Origin: Gerris lacustris
Lineage: Eukaryota; Arthropoda; Insecta; Hemiptera; Gerridae
Reading direction: 5' to 3'
DNA: 64,000 nucleotides
NCBI GenBank assembly: GCA_951217055.1
Contig: OX578276.1
Location: 157,121,223 to 157,185,222 of the forward strand
The notes below the pieces were generated by a model, which had not been told where the DNA came from, ran no database searches, and worked only from the letters and a program-made list of their open reading frames with translations. The position numbers and the translations under genes are program-made. Positions 42,723-54,590 of the stretch are shown here, piece after piece; the stretch's first letter is position 1, and the number at the start of each line of letters is the position of its first letter.

Positions 42723-42859
42723 TTAAAGGGATATTTGGTTTAATGTACCTTGACACAAAGGAATATCACACTTGTGTACTTAAATGTGATAATATCCCTT
42801 AGTCTAGTTAACAATTAAGACAAAGGAATATTAAATATATGCTAAGAAAACTGTAGAAC

Positions 42860-44069
42860 TCATTGTCCATCAGTTTTGGTATAAGATTTAGTCTTATAAG
42901 TGATGACTCGATTTTAAAATAGTGTAATAGAAGTGTCCCAGGAGTCACAATGCCTTGGGAAGACAAATACACAAACCTTTGAGACTTTTGTAGGGCAGAC
43001 GTTTAGAACCAAGGTGGAGGTGGTAACGATAGCAAGTGCCTAAAAATCAATTCAGTTGCTCCACAAGAAGAGACAAACTGAAGAGTAGAGGCTCTGAGCC
43101 CTCGAGTCTGAGATACACACTATTCTTAGGGACAATACTTCAGTACAACATATTAACCAAATACATCATTCGTCGTTTGATTTCGGAAACAAACATTAGT
43201 GTTCCAAGGTTAAACGTGTCCTTAATTGAAAAGAAGAAAAGAGATATGATCACTTCAATGCCAAGGAATGTTCTATATTTGTCTTAAAAGGAGACATTCA
43301 AGCATAGTGTACAGAAATATCACTGACCAACATCCATATAATAAATATTAACCCAAAAACTCTACGACTAGTTGAAAAACAGTAAAAAACTGAAGCAGAG
43401 CTGTGAGCTTATGTCATAAACTGAATTTAAGTATTCAAGGAAGTTCAACAACAAAACTTTTAAAACTAATAGTTTAAACAAATTATGATTGGAAAAGAAA
43501 CATATCGGCAAGAATATTTTAGTTTGTAACGCAGTAAAGATCAACTAAAACGTATACTTGAATTTTCAGATGGGTATAAAAGTTTCACAACATTTTGTTT
43601 AAAAACAATAAACTATTACTAAATAACATAAATACGCTCCAACAAAAGTTCAACGTCCAAACTTCCGTTTCTTACAAGTACACAATGTAAAATAAAAAAA
43701 TATATTATGATTTCTGTATTTACCGATTTGCTGTTCGTAAACAAATGTAATATCACAAAGAAAGTCCCGACACAATATTCGTTTATATTATATTAGTTAG
43801 TACACATCTTCACCAAACGAAGTATATCGTGGCCATATTGAATAAGATAATAATAATAGAAATAAAAACAAACTTTTTTTCCTCCAAGAAAAAGAAATAT
43901 ATCGCGGAAACAATAACGAATTATCGATGTTCTGAGTTTATAAATTTGAAGTTGAACTTGGAGCATAATATTCTTATCAGAAGATAAACAAAAAGATCTT
44001 TACTGTTGATTCTCATATAAAAAGTGTCGCCAAAAATAACGGCTACAAATAACTTGTTTTATTGCTATA
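42860..44069. other. Spacer, no recognised feature
   Basis: AT-rich. The open frame at 43036-43287 (plus) has no recognisable domain. The stretch precedes the large foldback. Confidence 0.45.
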
Positions 44070-45539
44070 GAGATGATTAGTGTGACGTCACAAAAGCTTT
44101 CGAAAATTTAACTCAGATTGTTAGGTTCCTTTTTCTTATCACCTCTTATCAAACCCATGTAAAATGAATGGGAGAATCTTCTTAACTATTTAAATAATTA
44201 ATTATTAAATTATTATTGATTTATAAGAGTTTTCACCCTTTGAACATTGTTGTACCAAGTCTTTTTTAACGAGTGTAACAAAGAAAACATTAAAAACTTT
44301 CGTTTCAGTTATTTAAAATGAGTATTTGTGTGAAGGGTCATAACATCGAAAAAGCTATTTGAGTTAATAATCTTTATACTTGATTTTTTTGTATTTCCTG
44401 TTGCCATAAAAATTCACAGGGTGTGATCGTGTTCATATTGTGTGTCCGAAAATAAATTTTTCTCAAGTTTTGAAACTCAATGAAGTATACTCAGGGTACA
44501 GGACTTGTAGAAAGATAGTGATACTTAATCTGCTAGGTAATAAAAGATTATTTGCTAATAATAGTTTGTTCCTGGTTACTTACAATGTGTATTATATTTA
44601 ACCGATGTTGGAACATAATTATATACAATACAATAGATTAATAGATCACTGACCATCATAGGAAAAAGACGTTGATGACGAGACAATGAGCAGACTGTTA
44701 TTACTATTATTATTTGTGTATTTTTTGTTATCTATATTAACGAGTATAATAATATAAGATATGAGTGTCTCGCATGTATTCTTGTTTAAAATTTTGATTA
44801 AAAAACTATTTTAATACATTAATTTAATATTACTTACTCTGACATACTTTTACGAAGAATAGCTTTGTCCTCCGAAAAAAATGAAGTATAGATGAAATTT
44901 TCATAACGCTCGAGAAGGTGGAAGACATAATATAGAGGACTAGACTCTATAGAGATGATTAGTAATGACGTCACAAGATGGCGTAAGCTGTCGATAATTT
45001 ATTCGATTCTGTTTGTTATGTTCCTTTTCCTTATCACCTGTTATCAATCCCATGTAAAATGAATGGGAGAATTTTCTCAACTTTTTAAATAATTAATTAT
45101 TAAATTATTATTAATTTATAAGACTTTTCAACCTTTGAACGTTATTATACTGTCTATTTTAACAATGTAAGATAAGAAAGCATTAAAAATTGCCGTTCTA
45201 GTGGTTTAAAAAAGTATTATTGTGAGTGTGTTTTATTGTGGCGATACCGTCCGGGTCCGTTCTTATTTATTGTTTATTTTTTAAATCGTTTTTCTATTTT
45301 AGTTTGTATATTATGTCTTCCGCCTTCTCGAGCGTTATGAAAATTTCATCTATACTTCATTTTTTTCGGAGGACAAAGCTATTCTTCGTAAAAGTATGTC
45401 AGAGTACTTAAGTAATATTAAATTAATGTATTAAATTAGTTTTTTAATCAAAATTTTAAACAAGTATACATGCGAGGCACTCATATCTTATATTATTATC
45501 AGAGACCTTCAAATGCCTTTTTGCCATGGCGCCATACTA

Positions 45540-45625
45540 AAATGCCACATTTTGCCTATTTTTCGGTAAAAAGCCACATTTTGCCGATTTTCGGTAAAAT
45601 GCCACACTTTGTGCCACATTTTGCC
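45540..45625 (+). promoter_or_regulatory. Subterminal TGCCACATTTT array, left end of hAT
   Basis: Four copies of (T/A)GCCACA(T/C)TTTG in about 85 bp. hAT elements often carry short subterminal repeats bound by transposase; that role is inferred here. Confidence 0.6.
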
Positions 45626-46169
45626 TTATCTGGGCTAAGTTCTGAGAAAAAAAATATAAATATTCTAATATTATAAGGGGTTCTGCTATAACCCATAAAA
45701 CCAGGTAAGATACGCCCTTGCAGGGCAGGATTCCAAGGTGCTGAGGATTACCCAAGTGACGTGGATTCCTATCTTAGGGTAGTGACACACTTCGTCTCGG
45801 GTAGAAGTTCTAAGGTTAAAAAAATCAAGTTTAAAGCCGCGTGTAGCAAATAATCTGGGGAAAGACGCAGGTAGTGTTGTCGTGTTCAATACCAATTACC
45901 CTTAAAAGTTATAAGTAGCATACTTGGAGGATAACCATTGGCACATTCGTAGTAATATTGAATGGTTTAGGGATTAACTCCTCCTTTAGAAACATAGTGT
46001 TATATTTTGGGATTTTTTGCTAACGGAGCCTTCCCTCTTCCAGTCTCAGGTGTACCTGAGTCAGATACTTGACCAACATCATTCCACCTCTCTGGTTGTT
46101 GACAGTTATTGTGTTCTTAGAGTCTTCGAACTTTCCCAGTGAATTTAAACTTTGTTTGTGTATTACATT

Positions 46170-46990
46170 TTTGACCATGCCAAAGAATAGAAGTAACCGA
46201 ACTGCCCTGCTCTGACAGCGCTGCATACATACTGAAAACAGGGGTGTGTTTAAAAGTGTCCCTAAAATGGTCCATGTAACCTGCTTGGCCCATGCTGTTT
46301 TTCACCAGCTGTAAATGACTTAATTTCAGCGGGGTAAACAAATTTTTATTAAAGCTCTAAGCCGAGTGCCAATCTTCAAGGAAATGATACCAGGGACCCC
46401 TCTTCCTTCAGAGCCTATCCTAACAAGATGGGAAACTTAAATAAGAGCGGCCCTTTATTACGCAGAACATGGAGAAAAAGTGAAAGTTCTATTAGAAGAA
46501 TTCGACGAAGAGGATAACATGGCAATTAAAATAGCCAAGCAGGCACTGGGAAACGTTCAAACTTTGACGCAACTAAAAATACGAGCTCATTTTTAAGTTG
46601 CCATAGATGAAAGAAGAAGAGGTGCAAGGCACTTCGTTGACTTCAGCTGCTTAAGTTGTCTTGGAGCTCCAAAAAGCTGCGATGGAGTTGCCGGGCCAAA
46701 AAGGAGAGCAAGCCCGAAAAATACTGGAAGCTGCTTGAAATGTAAATCCAGATTGGAATGAAATAGTTATTGTTATCCTGGGCGCTTAAGGGTTAAAATA
46801 ATGTAAGGCGGAGACGCAGTATCAAGTTTTAAAGACTGCTTTATATTGAAGTATGTATATGCCAATTGTTTCTACCAACGTGGAAAGGTCATTTTTGAAA
46901 TTAAAAAATATACTAGCAATCAATCGCTAGAAATTGACCACAGAAAATATTGAAAAGATAATTATTGTACAGTATAATAATTTGAATTAA
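46170..46990 (+). pseudogene. hAT transposase remnant
   Basis: Successive plus-strand pieces read PKMVHVTCLAHAVF, IFIKALSRVPIFKEMIPGTP, LPSEPILTRWET (family L-T-R-W-G-T), RAALYYAEHGEKVKVLLEEF and IKIAKQALGNV. The C-terminal dimerisation region follows as STNVERSFLKLKNILAINR and KLTTENIEKIIIVQYN (about 46860-46985). Stops (for example after TRWET and AINR) and frame changes make it inactive. The minus-strand frames of 46020-46341 are shadows of this gene. Confidence 0.8.
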
Positions 46991-47379
46991 AGTATAGAAG
47001 TTTAATTAAAGTATAATAATTTTAATTTGAAATTTGTTTACAAAGCAAATTGCTACATAAAAAAAAGTGTATTAGTAAGAAACCTTCTTCAACTTATATA
47101 CATATAAGTATGTATATGCACAAATTCTAATAAATTTAATTAAGTAGTAAATGGGTTTTTTCAAATCCCCCCCCCCCCCCCCGGTTGGCCTAAATAATTG
47201 ATAGAGAATATAAAAGAATATTTCGGGCATGCAGAGAGATTGTATTAAGGCTTTTTAGAGCAAATAATTCCTAACCCTAGTAATAATGTAGTTAATAGGA
47301 CTCACGTTGCACGATTTAATAGCCCTTTTACAATGGAAAGGGGAGGGGGGGGGGGGGGGGTTGGAAAGTTGAAAAATAA

Positions 47380-47480
47380 ATGCCACATTAGCTAAAATAA
47401 ATGCCACATTTGGCCAAAATAAGTGCCATATTGCCACATTTTTTAGTGCCACATTTCATAAAAATAAATGCTACATTTTG
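47380..47480 (+). promoter_or_regulatory. Subterminal TGCCACATTT array, right end of hAT
   Basis: Five to six copies of TGCCACATT/TGCCATATT/TGCTACATT in 100 bp. All are in the same orientation as the left-end array rather than inverted. Confidence 0.6.
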
Positions 47481-48169
47481 AAGGTCTCTGATTATTATAC
47501 TCGTTAATATAGATAACAAAAAATACCCAAATAATAATAGTAATAACAGTCTGCTCTTTGTCTCGTCATCAACGTCTTTTTCCTAGGCTGATCAGTGATC
47601 TATTGTATAGTATATAATTATGATCCAACAACGGTTAAATATAATGCACATTGTAAGTAACCAGGAACAAAATATTATTAGCAAATAATCTTTTATTACC
47701 TGGCAGATTAAGTATCACTATCTTTCTACAAGTCCTGTACCCTGAGTATACTTCATTGAGTTTCAAAACTTCAGGAAAATTTATTTTTGGACACACAATA
47801 TGAACACGAACACACCCTGTGAATTTTTATGGCAACAGGAAATACAAAAAATCAAGTATAAAGATTAATAACTCAAATAGCTTTCTCGATGATATGACCC
47901 TTCACACAAATACTCATTTTAAATAACTGAAACAAAAGTTTTTAATGTTTTCTATGTTACACTCGTTAAAAAAGACTTGGTAAAACAATGTTCAAAGGGT
48001 GAAAACTCTTATAAATCAATAATAATTTAATAATTAATTATTTAAAAAGTTGAGAAAATTCTCCCATTCATTTTACATGGGTTTGATAAGAGGTGATAAG
48101 AAGAAGGAACATAACAAACACTGAGTTAAATTTTCGAAAGCTTTTGTGACGTCACACTAATCATCTCAA

Positions 48170-49790
48170 TATATCAAAAAGTGGATATGAAGATGCGCGC
48201 GCAACCTGTCACGTGAATCTGTAACTTTGTCTGTTGTTATATAAGGAGAAAGTTGATATATAAGGTTTGATATATAGCAACTCAAAATTGTTAATTGTTG
48301 TTGATATAATTCGTCAGGTTATTTTACTTATATATCAAATCGAAGTCGAAATGAAAACAAAGTGACGCCATTGTTGTTTTTGGACTGAAATACCTTTCAA
48401 TTAATTTTTTACGACTTTATTTACTGTCGGTAGTTTTATTTGTGTTGTGATAAACTTTTTTAATTACTCTATAATAATTGTAATACCCGTCATATTGAGA
48501 GATAAAGGTAAGTGAAACTTGCGGGTTGTATTTTTATATGAAGTATTATAATTTATATTAATTTTTGTATGAGTAACCTATACATATTACCGATGTAACA
48601 CAATATACGTGTTCTATATAAAATAAACATGCATTATCTCGTTTTGTTGCTTTACCTACAATTGTAAAAATACAAATACTTACTTTTTTTGACAGGATGA
48701 CTGCATTCAGCAGCATTCATTTAGCTATACCAAATTACCGAATGTTAAAGTATTGTAATTAAATCGCATATGCATTAATAAATTGCTTAAAGTAGTTTTG
48801 CTCGTAATTTTTTATAGACGACTATCTATTTTGTGTACTTCGTTATTTCTCGAATGCAAATGTCAGTCACACTATCAGTATAATTCAGTCAGGCAACACC
48901 AATCTATTACCTTGTATTTCATGCTAACAATTATTATTGCCACAGAATTAATCTTGATTGATATAATAAAGTAATTATTTATAAATGCATGGTCTGTGTG
49001 TTGCAGGAGATTCTGGATATCCTCTCCTTCCATGGCTATTTACCCCCGTAGCCAATGCTCAAGAGAGGACTCCAGAGGCAGCTTTTAACAGGAGGCACTG
49101 ACAAGTGAGGTATTGTGTAGAGAGGAGCAAGCCGATGCTTGCTCAATTCAAGATTCCGGTGTCTCGTCAAAGAGGACCCTCCATTATACACCACCGAATG
49201 CAGGAAGAATTATATTATCATGTGCTCTACTGCATAATGTTGCCATCACCTTCAGGGAAGACAATTTTGCCCTGGAGGATGAGGATGACTTTCAAATTGA
49301 GTACCACAGGCTCCAACTTGAGCAAGATCAAGTTTTGAGGAGGGAGGGTCAGCTTATTCGTGTTGAATATATAGCAAATAATTTCCGATAACTTTTTATT
49401 AAATATTTAATTTAATATATGGAAATGTAATTGATAAATTGTTTTTGTTTCTTTAATTGACCACCAATTTAATTTCCTATCTGTGATCCATGTTGTTTTC
49501 TATTAAGCATAAAACTGGAATGAAATCATCCCTTTTCCTGTTTCAAAATGGTAATATCTTAACATAAGATATGCCATAATACTACAATTTAATGATTCTC
49601 AAAAAATGGCGTTTATATGATGCATTTCGCAAATTAATGAAGCATGTCATCTCTACACTCCCTTTCAAGAAGATATCCCAAACTGTGACCCCTAAAGATA
49701 ATATTTATATTGATTATATTCAATAAGTTTAGAATTAAATTCATATTATATTTAAATACTAATTAATATTTAATACTAACACAGGAACTC
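48170..49790 (+). mobile_element. Harbinger-type element, right half in opposite orientation
   Basis: 48170-48375 is the inverted counterpart of the right end of the MITE at 40847-41309. A splice-donor-like AAAGGTAAGT at about 48507 and an acceptor at 49006 bracket an intron or deletion; the transposase end follows. 49551-49790 is the complement of 15172-15402. The terminus was lost where the big foldback starts (48168), and the element is cut at 49790 by a LINE. Confidence 0.7.
49007..49391 (+). pseudogene. Harbinger (HARBI1-like) transposase, last exon
   Basis: After TGTTGCAG the frame reads GDSGYPLLPWLFTPV (family G-D-x-G-Y-P-L with the second catalytic Asp), then FNRRH. A stop and shift interrupt it, followed by VRYCVERSKPMLAQFKI (family V-E-R-x-F-G-x-L-K-x-R-F), and in another frame LHYTPPNAGRIILSCALLHN, with the C-terminal tail YHRLQLEQDQVLRREGQLIR to TAA at 49391. 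The upstream part with the first Asp is not found, so it is non-functional. Confidence 0.8.
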
Positions 49791-52352
49791 TGGGGGTGCC
49801 TCTCCTCAGACAGGAAAGGTATTCTATTGGAGGAGATCATGGGAGATGCAAATTTAAAAGTGCTCAATGATGGATCACCCTCCCATTTCAGGGCTGCATT
49901 AGGTACTTTTGGGGCAATCAATTTAACGTGGGCCTCACCAGCCCTGGCACCAATCCTTCACTGGAGCCCATTGAGAGATTTGCATCAAAGTGACCACTTT
50001 CCATTAATGGTATCTACGCTTAGTAAAAGGGATGGTTTTATTACACCCCCTAAGTGGAGCACAAAAAAGCAGATTGGGATAAGTTTGGCCAGCTTTTCCC
50101 TGATATGTCACTAACTGAGAATATAGAAATCGACGTCAAACTTCTAACAGAGGCTTTTGATAAGGCGGCCATGGAATCCATTCCTAAGACCAATCCCAGG
50201 GTGCACAGAAATCCAGTCCCTTGGTGGGATGATAACATAAAAGCAGCCAACAAAGAGAAAAAAGAGCATTTAATAGAATGAGAAGGAAAAAAAAACAATA
50301 GATAATATTATTACATTTAAGAATGCAAGAGAAAAAGAGAGAAATCTAAAACGAAAAGCACAAAGAGATTCAATTAAAGAATATATATCTACGATGACAG
50401 ACATAACATCTATGAAAGAGCTTTGGTGGAAAATCCGTTCAGTCACGGGAAGAAAAGCTACCCCGATCTTATTTACACTAAAACAAGACAATGGAGAAAC
50501 CATAAAGGATCCCAAGGAGGTCGCTAACATGCTAGCAGTCCATTACACACGAGTCTCGAGTGATGAGGCGTATGGGGATGAGTTTAAAGCTCATAAAAAA
50601 GCTTGTGAAGCCAAACCTTTAGAGATGGATGGAGAGGAAGATGCCCCTTTCAATGCACCACTTACTCTAGAGGAATTAAAAGAGGATTTAGGTTCCACCA
50701 ACAATAGCTCCCCAGGTAAAGACGGTATCCCATATGAGTTTATCTAAAAGTTACCAAAGAAAACCATGTCACTAATTCTTGGCCTCTTCAACGAGATATA
50801 GAGACAAGGTATACATCCTAAGTGTTGGAAGGAGGCCATAGTTATCCCTATATTAAAAAATGGAAAAGACCCTAGCTAGTCGGAAAGCTATCGACTAATT
50901 TCTTTAACTTGTTGTTTGGGGAAGCTCCTTGAAAGAATAATAAATAAAAGATTTGTATGGATCCTGGAATATCGCGGCCTTATCTCTCCTTACCTAGCTG
51001 GGTTCAGAAAAAAACGCTCCACCATAGATCATCTGGCCTTATTTGAGAAATACATCCAGGATGCTTTCCTACATAGAGAACATGTGGTTGGTGTCTTTTT
51101 TTGATCTAGCCAAGGCGAACGACACAACTTGAAAAAGAGGCATACTCGATGGACTCTTAAGCTGGAACATTAAAAGAAATATCCTGAAATTTATAGCCAA
51201 CTTTCTATCTGATAGAACGTTTCGGGTGAGACTTGGTAATACTCTATCAGACATATGCATAAAATCGAACGGGATTATACAGGGATCATCCCTAAGTGTG
51301 ACCCTCTTCCTTGTAGCAAACAATGGACTGGCGGATAGCGTGTCGGAAGAAATAAACAAGGTCCAATATGTTGATGATCTAAACATTGTACAGAAGGGAC
51401 AGAATATCGATGAAATAGAAAACAAGTTACAACAAGGAATTCATCTTATAGAACGAGAAGCCACTATGAGAGGGTTCATTTTCGCCCCGAAAAAAACACA
51501 GGCAATTCACTTTTGTAGAATGAGAAAATACCATAATGATCCTTCTCTGTTTCTATTAGGAGAAGAGATGCCATTGAGGGATGAAGTCCGATTTTTGGGC
51601 CTAATCATTGACAGAAAGATGAGATGGGGTGCACACATTGACTACCTCCTAGAACACAGCAAGAAAGTTATAAACGTTTTAAGAACGCTAACCAACCACC
51701 AAACATGGGGAGCCCAAGAAGACGTTTTAGTCAAAGCCCTGTGTGCTCTAATGAGGTCAAAAATGGAATACGGGATCCAGATTTTTTCGTCAGCAAGACA
51801 AACCCGTCTAAAAAAAACTGGAACCCACTTTTAATAAAGGGTTAAGAATGGCCACGGGACTCTTTCGTACCACCCCGACCCAAGTTCTCTACAGAGTCGC
51901 AGGAATCCCCCCTCTGGCTCTACGGAGAAAACTAATTACCTAGAAATATAGCGACAAGATAAAGGCCTTTCCAGAACACCCCCTACATCAAAGCTGGAGA
52001 AGTTGAGACACAGGAGATCTATCGTTGGATGCCAAGGAGAACTCGCCCTCTAGGAATTCGTGTAGAAGAAATAGTTCAGAGGAGCCAAATAGAACGCCCG
52101 GAATTAGTACCATTTAGAATGCCACAGAACGTGAATAAAGGGCATAATAAAATAAATATATTAAATAAAAATCGTTAATTAAGAGAAAAAAGGAATTAAA
52201 GAAGAAAGAAGAGAGAAGATTATGAAAGGAAACAACAGCAAAAATCGGATAATAGACATTTAAGAAAGAGTAGGCGCCAATGGCCCAAGCTGTCGAGGCG
52301 CTCGCTCCTACCTTTCAGCCACGGGTGGAAGGTGGGATAAAAAAAAAAAAAA
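49791..52352 (+). pseudogene. Decayed LINE (I/Jockey-like), endonuclease end and reverse transcriptase
   Basis: It begins within the endonuclease: ILLEEIMGDANLKVLNDGSP, then INLTWASPALAP and SDHFPLMV. The reverse transcriptase has PLTLEELKEDLGSTNNSSPG, then VIPILKNGKDPS, SYRLISLTCCLGKLLERII, LAGFRKKRSTIDHL, FFDLAKAND, GIIQGSSLSVTLFLV and YVDDLNIV (Y-V-D-D instead of the more common Y/F-A-D-D), with RFLGLIIDRKMRW downstream. Stops and shifts are at 50281, 50745, 51103 and others. The poly(A) tail is at 52338-52352. It replaces the end of the Harbinger fragment at 49790 without a visible target duplication. Confidence 0.85.
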
Positions 52353-52729
52353 ATTACAAATTTGGGATAATTTCAAATTGAGGGGGGGGGGACTGGTATA
52401 GAAATAAGGGGGAAGGATAGAATCTAGATATTCTCGCTTAGTAAATAATTTAAATGTTTTTTTATGGTAGTTTATAAACCTATCAAATTGAAAATAACAA
52501 ACTTAGTAGCGAAGCACCAGGTATCCACCTAGACTTAAAATAAAATGTTCTCAAGATCACAATACTTTTCTATATCTATACTATGTTTGTGAGAAATTAA
52601 GAATTGAGGATAATTAGGGTCAGTCGGAAAAGTAAAACTGTGAATTTACCTAATTTTCAAAATAATATAAACCCTTCTTCTTCAAGATACAATCAAGAAT
52701 GGCAATCATTATCTTATAATTCCAAATTG
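52353..52729. other. Short spacer with G10
   Basis: AT-rich with a G10 run at 52381-52390. No coding or repeat match recognised. Confidence 0.5.
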
Positions 52730-53345
52730 TAAATAAATAGGTCAAGTGTGAGCTAGTCAGCACACAGCGAGGGTCTGTAGGCCACACTGTATAGTGTTTA
52801 ACTGTAAAGTGTATAAACAGTGTTTTTTGAAAATGCTAAAATAAAAAGCTTACTTTGAACTATCCTAAGGGTCTGATATTCTCAAAACACAATCTGATAA
52901 AGTATTTTTTTTTGCCAATGAACCGGACTACAACCATATAAATTCATTGAAAAGACCATAATTATAAAAAAAACTTTTTTCGTCAATAAAAAATAAAATA
53001 ATATTTTTTTCGAACTTTCCAAAAAGAGATATCTTTACTTTTGGTCGAAGAATGTTCAGGATTTTTTTTCAGATTTTTTGCACTTCACATAAGCGAGATA
53101 GAAGGGGGGGGGGGGACACGTTTCACACCCACTTCAAACTTGCCTACGCTCACACTATCAAAGTTATAACCAAAGAATTATATATATTTTTGTATTCAGC
53201 TCGACGTACCCTTTCATATTACGATACCCCTCATGGTGTCGAAAAAAATTTTAACCCTTAAGTATTTTTACCCTAATATTTTTGAAAAATATTTTTTTAA
53301 GTCGTATTTTTAAAATATGTGGGTAGGTACAAGACACATACGACA
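52730..53345. repeat. Dispersed repeat, copy 2 (first copy 27776-28500)
   Basis: Aligns along its length with 27776-28390 in the same orientation, with a longer G run (53103-53114 versus a short one at 28142). It ends at 'gacacatacgacatacatgc' where copy 1 continues. Confidence 0.85.
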
Positions 53346-53933
53346 TACATGCCATGGAAAAAAGGAAGGTTACGCGGCGTGAACGGGGTAACATGTACTT
53401 CTCGGTTGCTCCACGTTTTTCTTTTCCTAAACGAGTTTGTGGTGACTTTTCGGGCCCGGAATTGTGGTAAATATGAAGTTCGGCCATTTTGAAAGGTTGT
53501 GAGCATATAGCTTTTAACAGCGCGAGTGAATTTACTTCGTATTCAGTTAATGAAGTTTGAAGTTTGCTCTGCTGTTTTAAACGACGTGTATAAAGGTGGG
53601 AACAAAGGTCGTTCTTCTTGAACTTCCTAGTTCTTCTCTCCCCACCTCGCGTAGTGATTCAGTGGAGCGATGGATTTCCGAATGCGATGTTTTTGCTTGC
53701 CAACTGTAGCAGCTCTGAAGCCTTTCTTTTTGACAGATGGTTTTGTTTACATTAATTCCTGGCTCGATTCGTCGTAGCTCTCGTCTGTCCTCTGCCCCTT
53801 ACCCGCAGTTGCCAGCCTTTCACAGGGCTCTGGCTTCTGTGGGGTCAGCTCACAGTCCCCTCTGGGTACTCGTGAGTCTGAAAATCTAACCACGCAGACT
53901 TCCAGTCAGCAGGTTAGGTCTGGCACTATTAAA

Positions 53934-54590
53934 GTGTCCTTAATAATCCCTCTTCTGGAAGAGGAGAACCCAAGTGATCCGGAGATCCTTTCGGGGTTGA
54001 GAAAGTTCAATCAAGGTCTAAGAACCAGGGATTGGAAAATACTTAATAGAATAAGATTGCCCACTGGCTTAAGATTAGTGGTGCGTACTAACTCAGGTTT
54101 GTACTCCTATCTGAGAAAGTTGGATATGGCTCTTATCTACTATTGTATGAAATTCAAGGTTCGCCTCTTATCTATGGATAACAACGTTGAGGCCAGGCCT
54201 TCAAGTGTACGTTTTACCAAAACTAAGAAAGCTCTCTTAATTCAAGGGCAGCAACCTCATCAGGTCAATGGTAGTAGTGCTGTGCCGGTAGGTCCATCCC
54301 CACCTAAGGCACCGTCCGTCACTACAATTAATATTCTTCAGGCAAATTTACAGCACGGTATATCAGCTACATCTGTTTACTGCAAACGGATGGCTGAGCT
54401 TAATGCTAATATTGGCATGATTCAGGAGCCCTAGCATATAAAGGGCAAGTGCGTGGACTAGGGATTACTGGTGGTTCCCTTTTCTGTTCTACTAATGGCG
54501 TATCACCAAGGGCTTGTATTCTAACTAAGAATTTAAAAACCTCACTAATCCCACAGTTTTGTGACAGGGATTTAGTTGCTGTAAAACTAG
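53934..54590 (+). pseudogene. LINE ORF1 end and start of endonuclease
   Basis: First part: LRTRDWKILNRIRLPTGLRL and FKVRLLSMDNN (gag-like ORF1 end). It then runs, without an obvious ORF2 start, into INILQANLQHGISAT...NIGMIQEP, the N-terminal endonuclease motif with N and the catalytic E in Q-E-P. A stop follows at 54434. The next frame gives LFCSTNGVSPRACILTKNLK and DRDLVAVKL. Confidence 0.75.

Larger units (their letters stand above)
45500..47490 (+). mobile_element. hAT transposon inserted in the foldback
   Basis: Terminal inverted repeats CAGAGACCTTCAAA / TTTGAAGGTCTCTG with a perfect 8-bp target duplication ATTATTAT (45492-45499, 47491-47498). A degraded transposase lies at about 46170-46990 on the plus strand. 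C15-type (47165) and G-rich (47342) runs interrupt the right side. Confidence 0.93.
44070..48168. repeat. Large foldback element, arms about 860 bp
   Basis: The left arm 44070-44940 is inverted in 45305-45491 plus 47499-48168, the hAT insertion splitting the right arm. The outer end is AGAGATGATTAGTGTGACGT on the left and its complement at the right. The centre (44941-45304) holds a further copy of the outer 300 bp in left-arm orientation (AGAGATGATTAGTAATGACG at 44951). No transposase of its own is visible. It borders Harbinger sequence at its right side. Confidence 0.88.

Noticed and set aside
43036..43287. 83-codon frame as a host exon
   Set aside because: No family resemblance, no splice borders, and flanking DNA is repeat-like.
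46020..46341. Minus-strand frames in the hAT element
   Set aside because: The plus strand carries the recognisable transposase pieces through the same stretch.
52381..52390. G10 as a LINE 3' end
   Set aside because: The poly(A) at 52338-52352 already closes that LINE; the G run resembles those in unrelated repeats.
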